From assembly GCF_035967765.1 (NCBI RefSeq), contig NZ_JAYWIT010000005.1: DNA of 64,000 bases; one strand, given 5' to 3'. This DNA comes from Conexibacter stalactiti (GTDB lineage Bacteria; Actinomycetota; Thermoleophilia; Solirubrobacterales; Solirubrobacteraceae). The translations under genes were made by a program, and so were the position numbers. This document shows, one piece after another, positions 34,384-44,179 of the stretch (position 1 is the first letter of the stretch; each line of letters starts with the position of its first letter). Below the pieces are notes generated by a model. That model did not search any database. It was not told the DNA's origin and was given only the letters and a program-made list of their open reading frames with translations.

Positions 34384-34575
34384 ATGGAGGTCGTACGGAC
34401 GCTGGCCGGGTCGGAGCTGCCGTTCTGGGTTGGCATCGGCCTGCTGGTCGCGTGGCGATTTCCCAGATGGGGCGAGGAGATGTTGTCGCTTTACTTCGCG
34501 GTCGCCGCGCGCGGCGACCCTCGTCGAGCACCTCGGCTCGCTGCGCCACAGGCTTGTCAGAACCTACAGCTCTAG
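34384..34575 (+). CDS. Small hypothetical protein with one hydrophobic segment
   Basis: 63 residues from ATG. The first 38 codons have the normal GC-rich third positions and encode a hydrophobic stretch, ELPFWVGIGLLVAWRFP, that could be a membrane helix. The tail looks non-coding, so a truncated gene is as likely as an intact small protein. No family recognised. Confidence 0.35.
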   Translation: MEVVRTLAGSELPFWVGIGLLVAWRFPRWGEEMLSLYFAVAARGDPRRAPRLAAPQACQNLQL

Positions 34576-34582
34576 CGCGCAC

Positions 34583-35410
34583 TCACCGGCTGGGCAAAGG
34601 ACAGCGCGCCTTCGCTCTCGCGCGTGTTCTGCTGCCGTCCGAGAAGTCGATCTCCACCTCGAACGGCATCCCGCCTGAAGCGCATTTCGTAGGAAGCCGC
34701 GGCCCCTCCGGGCGCCAGCGTTGCACGACTCCGCGAACGCCTTCGCGAGCGTAGATGATGTCTGTGCTGCCGATCGTCGCCTCGATGTCGAGCAGCGCGA
34801 CGTCGGCGGTGTCGTACGGCAGTATCGGGATCCAGGGCAGTCTCATCTCAATCGTCCCGCCGTATCGGCCGCCCGCTTCTCGCAGTTCGCCCTGGTAGGC
34901 GAGAAGCGCACCGAATGGGTTGATGCCTTCGACGAGGCCGACGAGTTCCAGCCCGTCGTCCCCGAACGGCCCGGTCATCAGCGTGAAGGTCCCGACCTCC
35001 CCTATCGTCAGCGGGTCCAGCCGCACTTCGCCGACCACCGTCCCGGTGGCGATCACCGCGTTCTGCGGGCACCCGCCGAGCCGATGCGGGTTGGCGATGA
35101 AGACCTCCGCGAACGTCGTCCGCTCAAGGCGGCACTCGGCGAGACCAAGTCCCGAGCCGATCAGATCAAGGCCACGGGGATAGTGAACGCGCAGCGTTCG
35201 TGCCACGGCCGCGACGCGGCGGTCGATCTGGATGTGGAGGCGCACCTGGGTCGGTTGTGCAAGCCGCGCGTCGGCCCCGAGCTCGACCGTCAGGCTGGCT
35301 GCCGGACGGCCTGTCGCGATAGACGCCGCGAACGTAGCGAGGACGGCGATCCAGAGAGCCGCAGCGAGCGCACAGACCAGGCGCCGCGAGAGGTCAGTAG
35401 GTGAGGACAC
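34583..35410 (-). CDS. Secreted or membrane-anchored protein of unknown function
   Basis: 275 residues from a GTG that overlaps the preceding gene's stop region; a longer frame begins at 35458. An N-terminal hydrophobic segment (VCALAAALWIAVLATFAASI) looks like a signal peptide or anchor. The rest is beta-rich, with LRVHYPRGLDLIGSGLGLAEC, LGGCPQNAVIATGTVVGEV and LPWIPILPYDTADVALLDIE. Similar proteins with a 'CP.NA.IGTG' block are seen in this bacterial class, but I know no function. It is in a pair with the next secreted protein. Confidence 0.7.
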   Translation of the reverse strand: MSSPTDLSRRLVCALAAALWIAVLATFAASIATGRPAASLTVELGADARLAQPTQVRLHIQIDRRVAAVARTLRVHYPRGLDLIGSGLGLAECRLERTTFAEVFIANPHRLGGCPQNAVIATGTVVGEVRLDPLTIGEVGTFTLMTGPFGDDGLELVGLVEGINPFGALLAYQGELREAGGRYGGTIEMRLPWIPILPYDTADVALLDIEATIGSTDIIYAREGVRGVVQRWRPEGPRLPTKCASGGMPFEVEIDFSDGSRTRARAKARCPLPSR

Positions 35411-35822
35411 CGGCTGCGGTGACGTTCGCCTTCCAAGTACTCCGGTCGAGCGTCGCATTGAACCCGGCGGTGCCGCTCGCGTTTGCGAAGCGTCCCGTCC
35501 CGCCGATGACGGTCATGACCCCGGTGAGTGAGCTGAGGCTGCTCGGTCTTCCGTTGACTCTGAGGCGGATCGATCCACCGCGGGGGTGGAAGGTCACGCT
35601 GCCCGTGACCGATCTGAGCCTGAGACGGAGCCGCGCGGTCACCGCTCCCGGCAAGGTGCCGGTAGCGCTCCCTCTGAAGCTGTCAATGCCGTCCTTGTTG
35701 CTGAATCGCGTCAGTCTCGCGCTGGCATTCAGTCTGACGGTCTTCGCAGCTGACGCTGCCGGCGCGACCCCCAGCGCGGCAGCTGCAGCGAGCATTGCGA
35801 TAATCTGAAAACGCGGTTTCAC
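35394..35822 (-). CDS. Small secreted beta-barrel-like protein of unknown function
   Basis: 142 residues with a clear signal peptide (IIAMLAAAAALGVAPAASAA). The mature part is rich in Ser, Thr and Arg, with FRGSATGTLPGAV, GSVTFHPRGGSIRLRVNG and GVMTVIGGTGRFANASGTAG. This pattern recalls allene-oxide-cyclase-barrel-like secreted proteins. It is coupled to the downstream secreted protein gene and follows the ArsR-XRE regulator gene by 149 bases in the opposite gene order. Function unknown. Confidence 0.75.
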   Translation of the reverse strand: MKPRFQIIAMLAAAAALGVAPAASAAKTVRLNASARLTRFSNKDGIDSFRGSATGTLPGAVTARLRLRLRSVTGSVTFHPRGGSIRLRVNGRPSSLSSLTGVMTVIGGTGRFANASGTAGFNATLDRSTWKANVTAAGVLTY

Positions 35823-35971
35823 GACGTGCTTCTCCCCTTGTCCGGAACGCCGGCGCTAGCCGACCCTCGACTCCAAGCTATCGCGGAATCGGCCTGATCA
35901 CGCCGGTTCTAGGCCGATCTTCGCGTGGCTGCTGACGCTCAGCCAGCGCGACACCGGGGCTAGCTGATCGG

Positions 35972-36517
35972 CTAGACGCCACCAGGCGCGTCGTCCGTGC
36001 CGCCGTGGTGTTCCAATCTGAGCTGAAGCCCGAGAAGCTGGGCGAGCTTACGCAGCGTTTGCAGCGCAGGCTGAGCACGTCCAGCTTCGATCATCGCGAG
36101 GACCGAAGGCGTCACCCCGACGACGTTGGCCACGTCATCTAGTTGGAGATCGAGCTTCTCTCGGCGTTCCCGGAGAAGAGTCCCCCAGTCATCCGCCGGT
36201 TCGCCGGAGGGGGGCGTCGACCCAGGGCTCACCCTACGCAACGCTTCCAGGTATCTGACGGCATCCTCGTCCAACACGTAGAAGTTCTGTATGGCACCGC
36301 GACGTTGAACTCGTCTGGTGCGTCGAAGTACCCCCGCCCGGTGGAGGACCCTCACGTGGTAGCTGATGTTCGAAAGGCTGGCGCCCGACGCCTCGGCCAC
36401 ATCGAGAGGGCTGCTTTCGCCATGTCGCTCAAGGTGCGCAAAGATCAACCGTCGCTGCCTGTGGTCGAGCGCTCTGGCGATCGCGACGAGCGCAGCGTCG
36501 CCGCCAGCGCGAAGCAC
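35972..36517 (-). CDS. Double helix-turn-helix regulator: ArsR-type winged helix fused to XRE domain
   Basis: 181 residues. Residues about 8-92 form an ArsR-like winged helix (LDHRQRRLIFAHLERHG, GASLSNISYHVRVLHRAGVL, then FYVLDEDAVRYLEALRR). Residues about 105-172 form an XRE/Cro HTH (LRERREKLDLQLDDVANVVG, VTPSVLAMIEAGRAQPALQT). There is no metal or ligand site that I can see. It starts 12 bases after an uncharacterised gene on the same strand, so the two are probably one operon. Confidence 0.85.
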   Translation of the reverse strand: MLRAGGDAALVAIARALDHRQRRLIFAHLERHGESSPLDVAEASGASLSNISYHVRVLHRAGVLRRTRRVQRRGAIQNFYVLDEDAVRYLEALRRVSPGSTPPSGEPADDWGTLLRERREKLDLQLDDVANVVGVTPSVLAMIEAGRAQPALQTLRKLAQLLGLQLRLEHHGGTDDAPGGV

Positions 36518-36529
36518 CGACGGAATGCT

Positions 36530-37132
36530 TCAGCCCTCCGCTTGCCGCTCAAGCGCCACTGCGAGCGCTCGAAGCTGCTGCCGATCGCACTCGATCCATT
36601 GCGTCGCTGGATGTAGCGCGGCAGCACCGAGGACGACGGCAGCACGGTGGTGGTCGGAATCGCGGAAAGCGGCCAAGACCTCGCCGAGCGTCAGACCCTC
36701 CCACTCGTAGGCGCATTCCGTAGTGCGGAGCGCCGCCGCGAGAGCCGGACTCCCGACCGAGAACGGCAAGTAGCTGGCGAGCAGAACCGCCCGATCGGGG
36801 GAGTGCACTCCTGTTGCCAGCTCCGCGGCAGCGGCGGACTGCATGCGTTTCAGGTTCAGCTGCAACGGTTCACGGCCGTGTCTTCCTCTGATCGCGAGCA
36901 CGGCCCGGTGCAGCGCGAGGGCCTGACGCGCTACGGACTCAAGGATCGCGGCGAGGTCATCGACCGTCTCGCTTGCGACGTCGACTACTGGCTGCTCCAT
37001 CCCGCGGCCGACGTCTGCCGTTGGTTCGAGCAAGCCCCTGACGATCTCGACGTCGAGCTTCCGGATGCCATCCACGATCGTGACAAAGCCGAGACCGGCC
37101 GCTCCGTCGCTGAAGACCTCCGACTTCGTCAA
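36530..37132 (-). CDS. Uncharacterised protein, partner of the ArsR-XRE regulator
   Basis: 200 residues, soluble, mostly alpha-helical by composition, with no motif I recognise. It is rich in Ala, Leu and Glu. Features include LDVEIVRGLLEPTADVGRG, an alternating helix region LAAILESVARQALALHRAVL, and CAYEWEGLTLGEVLAAFRDS. Codon use is less GC-biased than in the left catabolic region. Tight spacing to the double-HTH gene suggests it senses or modulates that regulator (inference). Confidence 0.6.
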   Translation of the reverse strand: MTKSEVFSDGAAGLGFVTIVDGIRKLDVEIVRGLLEPTADVGRGMEQPVVDVASETVDDLAAILESVARQALALHRAVLAIRGRHGREPLQLNLKRMQSAAAAELATGVHSPDRAVLLASYLPFSVGSPALAAALRTTECAYEWEGLTLGEVLAAFRDSDHHRAAVVLGAAALHPATQWIECDRQQLRALAVALERQAEG

Positions 37133-37611
37133 GCCGCGCTCGACTGTTGTGTCGAAGAGGGGATGCAGCCTCGACCACCGTCAGCGCTACCGGGGGGAGC
37201 AGCGGACGGTTGGCCGAGGCTGCACATCGTCCGGGTCCATAACAGGCGCACCTTCGCGCTGGAGCGTACGTCGACCCGATTGGGAGTGGGATACGCCGCT
37301 CGGCTCGGACGAAGTCTGAAAGCACACTTCGACCCACGCTCGCGGTCCCGGCGAGGGGTAGAAGCCGGGACCGCGAGATGATGATCTGCCCGAGCCGCTG
37401 CAGCCCGATCACCTGGCAAATCGCATCCGAACCGCACCAGTGCGATCGGATGCACAAGATCGAGCTGGGCTGTTGGATGCACGTGGGTCATGACCGTCTC
37501 GCAGAGAGAGGAACGAACAACGCTCTGCGCTCCGCACGCTAGGGCTGCGACGACGCTCCCGGCAAGCACCTAATGCCGGGTATTCACCATATTTGACGGG
37601 CGAGGGCGAGG
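37133..37611. other. 479-base intergenic stretch
   Basis: No coding region, RNA gene or clear repeat seen. It should hold the promoter of the leftward 36.5-37.1 kb operon and the end of the ABC-like gene; AT-richer patches occur around 37570-37610. Confidence 0.4.
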
Positions 37612-38325
37612 CTAGTTCGAGGCGGGGAACGGAACGATCGTGCCCCCGGTCCGGCTGTTCAAGACCGTCAGCCGGCCTTCATTCAAGACGAACAGCTGTC
37701 TCGCGGGGTGGAGGGCCGACATCGATGCCGATGCCATGAGAACGCCTACCCCAAGCTCTTGGACCAGTCTCCGCAGAAGCTGCACGACGCGCTCCTCTTG
37801 AAGGGCGCCGAGGTCGAGCGCTGGCTCGTCGACGAGCAGAAGCGCTGGCCGTCGCACGATCGCACGTGCGGTTCGGGCAAGCGTCCGTTCCGAACTCGAC
37901 AGCTCGCACCAGCGGACCTTGGCACGGTCGCCGAGATCTACGTAGCTCAACACCTCCAGCGCTCGCCTGTGGGCTTCTCGACGGCGCGTTGCGGACAGCA
38001 TCGGGAGCGCGACGAGGTCTTCGAGCGCGACCTCGCGGTTGTGCGGCTCCGTTTGGTCGACGAGTCCGATCGTCGTCAGCCGGAGTCGGCCTCGCTCGGC
38101 TTCGGACATTCCTGATGTATCCCGACCATCGATCCTCACCGAGCCATCACTGGGGCGTTCGAGTCCCGCCGCGAGTCGGAGGAGGGCCGTCTTGCCGGAG
38201 CGCCGAACGCCCCACACACCCACGAACCCGCCGCGGTCGACGGCGAGGGTGACATCGACCACCCCTTGGCCCGACTCCGTATCGAGTGCTCGGTGCGTCG
38301 TCGCCCGTTCGAGGCTGAGGAGCAT
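37612..38325 (-). CDS. Divergent ABC-type ATPase (degenerate signature and H-loop)
   Basis: 237 residues. Walker A is intact (WGVRRSGKTALL) and Walker B reads ALLLVDEPA. The LSGGQ signature, however, is LSSSERT, and the H-loop His is missing (LMASASMSAL where VTHD is usual). It resembles MacB/LolD-type ATPases but would hydrolyse ATP poorly alone. It follows the PadR gene by 22 bases and is related in pattern to the degenerate ATPase at 43.4 kb (compare DLVALP and DYLALP). It may pair with a canonical subunit or have a regulatory role. Confidence 0.8.
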   Translation of the reverse strand: MLLSLERATTHRALDTESGQGVVDVTLAVDRGGFVGVWGVRRSGKTALLRLAAGLERPSDGSVRIDGRDTSGMSEAERGRLRLTTIGLVDQTEPHNREVALEDLVALPMLSATRRREAHRRALEVLSYVDLGDRAKVRWCELSSSERTLARTARAIVRRPALLLVDEPALDLGALQEERVVQLLRRLVQELGVGVLMASASMSALHPARQLFVLNEGRLTVLNSRTGGTIVPFPASN

Positions 38326-38347
38326 GATCGCCGTCGTCGCGCCCGGT

Positions 38348-38917
38348 CTACTCCGAGTCGCCGTTGCGCTGGCCGCCGAGGGCGATTGCACGCTCCGCGA
38401 GTTCGGCCCGCGACATCTGCGCCCATTCCAGATCGGTCGCCAGCGTGCCGAGAAAAGCGCGACGGACCAGTGGGACGGCGAACTCGTTTCTGACGGCGTC
38501 GGTCGCCGCCATCTCCTTGGTCAACTCGAACACGTTGGCGATCTGCTTCTCACAGTCGTCGATCAGCTGGTCGAGCGTCTTGATGAGTACTGGGATGTCG
38601 TCGTCGGTAGCGACGAGCATCTGCATGTGGATGCTCTCGCGGATCGGGCGTCGTCGTTCGGGCGATTCCATCCAGGAGCGGTAGTACTCGACACCTCTGT
38701 CGGTCGCCTGGATTCGTTTGCGCCATTTCCAGTGCTCCGGCCCGGTTCTCTCCTCTATGGTCTCGAGCAGTCTTCTCTTCTCCAGCTGATTGATGCACGA
38801 GTAGACGGACGACTCCGTCAGTCCAAACAACTCGTTGACCGCTCTCAGGCGGCTTACCAGCTCGTACCCGTAGGTCCGGCGTCCGATCGCCTCCCCGAGC
38901 AACAGGTTGCTGTACAT
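38348..38917 (-). CDS. PadR family transcriptional regulator
   Basis: 189 residues. The winged helix at the N-terminus reads LLLGEAIGRRTYGYELVSRL, GLTESSVYSCINQLEKRRLL and WRKRIQATDRGVEYYRSW. A longer helical C-terminal dimerisation domain of the PadR-like type follows (IPVLIKTLDQLIDDCEKQI). It lies directly upstream of the ABC-like gene, a frequent PadR arrangement for controlling exporters. Confidence 0.9.
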   Translation of the reverse strand: MYSNLLLGEAIGRRTYGYELVSRLRAVNELFGLTESSVYSCINQLEKRRLLETIEERTGPEHWKWRKRIQATDRGVEYYRSWMESPERRRPIRESIHMQMLVATDDDIPVLIKTLDQLIDDCEKQIANVFELTKEMAATDAVRNEFAVPLVRRAFLGTLATDLEWAQMSRAELAERAIALGGQRNGDSE

Positions 38918-39042
38918 CGCGCCCCCGATCCGCTTCCCGCACCCTCGTTCCCCGCTCTATCCGAACGCGCCGCCCACGGCGACGCCAGATGAACGAGGCC
39001 GTAGGCTACCAGCACCTCGCGTTCGACGCTCCTCCTTCTTGA

Positions 39043-40140
39043 CTAAGTCGTCGCCGCCTGCGAGTTGCAGATCCGCCAGGTCCGCAGCACCGGAAGAAGA
39101 ACGTGTGCAAGCGTTCCGCTCGATCGCCGCAGCTGTTTGACCGCGGCGGTCAGCTCGCCGGTACGAGCGCTGTCCTTGCTGAGGTAGAGCGCGATCATGC
39201 AGCCGAGAAGGACGGCGTGCCGCTCTCCGCCCGGCAGACGGCGAACGGCCGCGGCCGCGCGCTCGAGGTGCAGCGCCAGGCGCATCACGCCGTCGGCCGC
39301 GCTCTCGTAGTGACCGAAGTAGCTGTGGTCGCCAGCCGCGAGGTCAGCGGCCTGGTCCACGAAGGAATCAATCATCGTGAGCGACACCGCGTACCACGGC
39401 CAGTACGCGTCGTAGGTCGCCGCGACGTCGGCGGCGGTGACGTGTAGCTCGGCGGCCAGCGCGAACAGGGCGTGGGTTGTGATCCACCCGCTAGCGGCCG
39501 CGGTCAGCTCGTACCAGCGCAGACCCCATTGCGCGTCCGGGAACTCCAGCTCGGCCCATGCGCGGAGTGCGCCATCGCGGTGCGTCGGCACGATGATGTG
39601 GTTGAGGTCAAGGACCGCGGAGCGCGAGATCTCTTGCTCCAGTGCGGGGCGGATCGCCGGGAACGACGGGAGCTGGACGGAGTCGGCTCGGACGCTCTCG
39701 ACGAGGCCCAGCAGGTAACCGCCGTCTGCTCTCCACGGGTGGTCGCGGTAGTAGTCGGCGGGAGGACGATCAGGGTTGAGCGCATCGCCCAAGGCCTGGT
39801 AGAGCTGCGGCCCGCTGCCTGCCTCCACGGCGGCGCCGCGCTCGCTGACGCCGTCAAGGTAGTCCTGGAGGATCTCGTAGGTGACCAGCGCGCGCAGGAG
39901 GCGCTTGTCGCGACACGACGGCAGGGTCCAGAACATCGCCGCGCCGTCTGTGTGACCGCGCTTGTTGTCGAGCGCGTTCAACGCGTCGAGGCGGAGGAGA
40001 GGATCAGGGATTGCAGCGGCGAGTTGCCGCCACCTCTTCACCTCGGCCGACACCGCGTGCAGTCCGCCCGCGAGCTGAATGGCGGCTGCGCGCGCAAGGG
40101 CTGCGAGCTGTGCTCGATCGAGCGGAAGGGGGTCGGCCAT
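39043..40140 (-). CDS. DUF2600 / YtpB-like class IB terpene synthase family protein
   Basis: 365 residues. The family core is clear: LRLDALNALDNKRGHTDGAA, MFWTLPSCRD and VTYEILQDYLDGVSERG, whose QDYLD (92-96) matches the Asp-rich motif of tetraprenyl-beta-curcumene synthase YtpB. Further helices follow with YYRDHPW, a PTHRDGALRAWAELEF stretch and SMIDSFVDQAADLAAGDHSYF-like content at the end. Known members cyclise long linear prenyl diphosphates such as heptaprenyl diphosphate. It sits 18 bases after the end of the FtsX-type permease gene, suggesting co-transcription with an exporter. Product unknown. Confidence 0.85.
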   Translation of the reverse strand: MADPLPLDRAQLAALARAAAIQLAGGLHAVSAEVKRWRQLAAAIPDPLLRLDALNALDNKRGHTDGAAMFWTLPSCRDKRLLRALVTYEILQDYLDGVSERGAAVEAGSGPQLYQALGDALNPDRPPADYYRDHPWRADGGYLLGLVESVRADSVQLPSFPAIRPALEQEISRSAVLDLNHIIVPTHRDGALRAWAELEFPDAQWGLRWYELTAAASGWITTHALFALAAELHVTAADVAATYDAYWPWYAVSLTMIDSFVDQAADLAAGDHSYFGHYESAADGVMRLALHLERAAAAVRRLPGGERHAVLLGCMIALYLSKDSARTGELTAAVKQLRRSSGTLAHVLLPVLRTWRICNSQAATT

Positions 40141-40158
40141 TCCCAGCGATAGATGATC

Positions 40159-42707
40159 TCATCGGGTTCCGCGGGCGGGTTGTGCGTTCATCCCCGTTGA
40201 GGTCTCCCCAGGGTCCACCTTGGCGACCCGGTACCCGAACACACCGACGACCAGCACCGCGGCAACCGTGATCGTCAGCGCCGTCAGACCCGCGATCGGC
40301 CACGCGACTCCGTCTGCGACGGGGAAGCCTGTGACTCTGCTCAGGGCGCGAGAGAGGAGGCTCTGGCCGAGCAGCCCGAATGCGGCGCCGGCGAAGCAGC
40401 CTGTTCCAGTCAGGAGTGCGGTCTGAAGGAGCAGGCCCAGCCACACCTCACGGGCGCTGTAGCCCTCTCGTTTGATCGACGCGAGCTCCGGGCGTCGCTG
40501 CCAAAGCATGCCCGCCATCGCCGCCGCCATCGCAAGGACAGCGGAGATGTTCACCATCCAGGCGATGTTCGTCAGCGCAGCTAAGCCTTGCCGACTGCCG
40601 GCGTCGAGTTCGGCTTCTCGATCGGGCGCGGTCTTCACGATGAGGTTCGCGTCGCTCCCGAGTGCGTTGACAACGGCATCGCCTGCTTCGCGAGCGGTCG
40701 TCCCAGTCGCCGGCGTCACGTTCAACGCGCTGACGGCGGACGAGCCCCACGCTTCCGCGAAGCTGTCCGCGCTGATCACGATCGCGCCGGGGGGCCATCC
40801 CATGTTCGTCGAGGTCGCCGCCAGTCGGAACGTCGTCGGCACGGGCGAGGGCAGAGTGAACGGCTCGCCGATCTTCCAACCGTTCTCCCGCGCGACCGCC
40901 TCGGATGCGACCGCCCAGCGACCGCTGCGCAGTCTCCGATCAAGTTCTTCGTCGGCGGCCGCGGTCTGGCCTCGCGGGACCGGCAGCGGCGAGGACGCGG
41001 GCGTTCCAAACACCCAGACGCGCCGGTCCTTGATGTCGAGAAAGCTGCCGCGATACGCCTCGACCGACGCCACCCCCGATGTTCGACGGACTCTTGGAGG
41101 ATCGAATCGTTCGGTGGCGAGAAGGTTCGGTGCTCCCGGCGCGACGATCCAAGCTGGAGCTGCGCCTGCCAGGTCTGCAGCGGTACCGTCGAGTCCGTCC
41201 TGCAGGTTCCCGTGCGACCCTTGGAGCGCAACGCTTCCGAACACGGCGACGGCGCCCGTCGCGACCACGGCGATCGACCGCAGGACCGTTGAGCCGTACC
41301 GCATGTCGTCGGTCGCGATGTAGGGCACAACGCTCCGGATCCGCGCCGTCAAAAGGTCCAGACCCGCGACCGCCGCGCGCAAGAGCGTTGGCAGCAGAAG
41401 CAGCATCGCCGCGGTGAGGCACACCAGTCCCGCGATCGCCGGAGCCGCAGACTGCGGTGCGATGGCGATCACGACAATCCCGACGAAGAGGAACGCAAGC
41501 CCCGCGATCGGGACGACCCATCGGGGCACACCGCTGATGAGCCTGGTGAGCATGGACGGTTGCTCGCCGCTCAGGTGCGTCCGACGGATCGCGCCGGCGG
41601 TCGGCAGCAGTACCGCCGAACAGCTCGCGACGACGCCGCCGGCAGCAGCCAGCAGAACGGATTCGACCGGCACCACGCGTCTGCTGCCGAACGTGAATGC
41701 CATCGAAAGGAACGAGGGCACCTCGCCGAATACGTGACGGGCGACGTGACCACCGATAACGATGCCCAGGATCGACGCGATCACGCCGAGCACCAGCGCG
41801 TCGAACAGCATGACGAAAGCAGCCGTTCGAGGTCCGTAGCCCTCTCTCAGCAGCTGCGAGAGATAGTCGCGTCGGGCAGGCACTGTCAGCAGGACGGCGC
41901 TGAACGCAAAGAGGAACCCGACCATCGCGCTGAAGACCGCGAACATCGCGGTCGACTGGCTCGATGGCGCCGAGGCGGATCGGAAGAGCGCTGCTTCGGA
42001 ATCGGCCGCCCGCACCTCAAGCTGCGCGCCTCCGAGCATTTCGAGTCGCCGCTTCACGTCGTCGGCGTGGCCAGCTTCGGCACGAACGAAGACGCGCGTG
42101 ATGAGCCCCGGCTTGTCGAGAAGCTCCTGCGCATAGGCCAACGGCGCGAGCACGATCGGGGTGTTCACGAGATCGCCGATCTGCTCCTCATCGAGCTGGG
42201 TGCCGAGCGGTGCGGCAGCCCGTTTTCCGTTGACCAAGATCTGGACGGTCGCGCCAAGCGTCAGACCGAGGTCGTTGGCGAGCGGGGACGGGAGGCCGAT
42301 GGCTCGTTGCTGTTCGAGGTAGTCGGCAGAGAGTCGCTCAGTGATGCGGCTGTTAAGACCGCGAAAGTCCCCAGTCACTCCGAGCAACATCAGCGGTCGC
42401 TCTCCCTCGGGGCCAAGCGCGACAACACGGCTATCAAGAACGGGCGCGGCGGCTGCGACGCCGGGGACCGTCGGGATCTCGCGTGCGAGCGCGTCGGACA
42501 GCGTTCCTCCGCGGGCGGTGACCTGGAAGGTCGCCTCCCCGACGACGGCGCGCATCGTTGCGTCGAACGACCCGACCAGGCTTGCGTTCGCGACGAGTGC
42601 GGAGAAGAGCAGTGCGACGCCGATGGCGATTCCGAAGATCGCGAGCACTTCCTGACGCAGCCGTCTGCTGACGCGCAGCCACCAGTAGGCCGCGATGTTG
42701 GAGGGCT

Positions 42708-42711
<4 letters not shown>
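40159..42711 (-). CDS. FtsX-like ABC transporter permease, duplicated
   Basis: 850 residues. An N-terminal membrane helix (residues about 20-45) is followed by a large extracytoplasmic MacB_PCD-like domain. Then comes the three-helix FtsX core (starting STAMFAVFSAMVGFLFAFS), two further helices, a second extracytoplasmic domain and a second FtsX core near the C-terminus (AWMVNISAVLAMAAAMAGML, LASIKREGYSAREVWLGLLL). This is the fused two-unit form seen in lipoprotein/lipid exporters. Its GTG start overlaps the LolD-like ATPase stop. It probably moves a lipophilic or protein cargo across or out of the membrane. Confidence 0.9.
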
Positions 42712-43405
<694 letters not shown>

Positions 43406-43409
<4 letters not shown>

Positions 43410-44179
43410 GCCCGCGTGGTCATGCGAGCGACGCGAAGCGACGAGTCGTCAACGGGATCAAGGGTGCCCCCACGGAGGATGTACGTCTCGTGTGCGCCGA
43501 CGGCGGCGCTGAGCGTCGAACTGGTCAGCAGGACCGCCAGGCCGGAGTCGCGCACGAGTCTGGTCAGGAGGCCCACGATCTCGGCCTCCTCGACTGCGCC
43601 CATGTTCCGCGTGACGTCGTCTACAAGAAGAAGCCGGGGACCGCGAACCAGAGCGTGCGCAAGACCCGCACGAGCGCGCTGACCGTCGTCGAGCATCGAC
43701 CAGCGAAGCTCCGCCGTGTGCTCGATTCCGACGATCGACAGTGTCTCGCGCGCACGTATGACAGCCTGCCGGCGGCTGAGTCGGCGCGCCACTGGGAGTG
43801 CCAGATAGTCGACAAGCTTCAGATCGCGCACGTCGGCGCCTCCAGCGTCCGCCAGACCCACCGTCTCGAGACGGACAGCTCCGCGCTTGGACGGTGAGAG
43901 CGTTGCGAGATCGATTCCACTAACCCGAACCGTCCCGCGATCAGGAGGCTCAATTCCGCTGGCGATGCGCAGCAACGTCGTCTTGCCGGATCGCGGACTT
44001 CCCCAGACGGCGACGAAGTCCCCGGCGGCGATTCTCAGGCGCGCGCCGTCGAGGAGCGGCGGCAAGTATGGCCCGCCTTGATGGCTACGGGCTACATCAT
44101 CGAGTTCCAGCAGCGGCGCGTCGAGATCATCGAGGACTCGGTCCTCGCCCAACGAACCAGTTTCGACGTTGCCAGACAC
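43406..44179 (-). CDS. Divergent ABC-type ATPase (degenerate), first gene of the exporter operon
   Basis: 257 residues from GTG behind a GGAGG-like site; the longer open frame upstream looks non-coding. Walker A is intact (WGSPRSGKTTLL). The signature is changed to LDDGQRA, Walker B ends Asp-Asp instead of Asp-Glu (LLLVDDVT), the Q-loop reads VGLADAGG, and the H-loop has Ser instead of His (LLTSSTLS). It is therefore expected to bind nucleotide but not hydrolyse it well. It is coupled to the canonical ATPase and the permease, suggesting an asymmetric ATPase pair. Confidence 0.85.

Noticed and set aside
37129..37569. Minus-strand frame of 146 codons in the 37 kb gap
   Set aside because: Composition is shadow-like with no domain, and it overlaps the start of the 36.5-37.1 kb gene; treated as intergenic.
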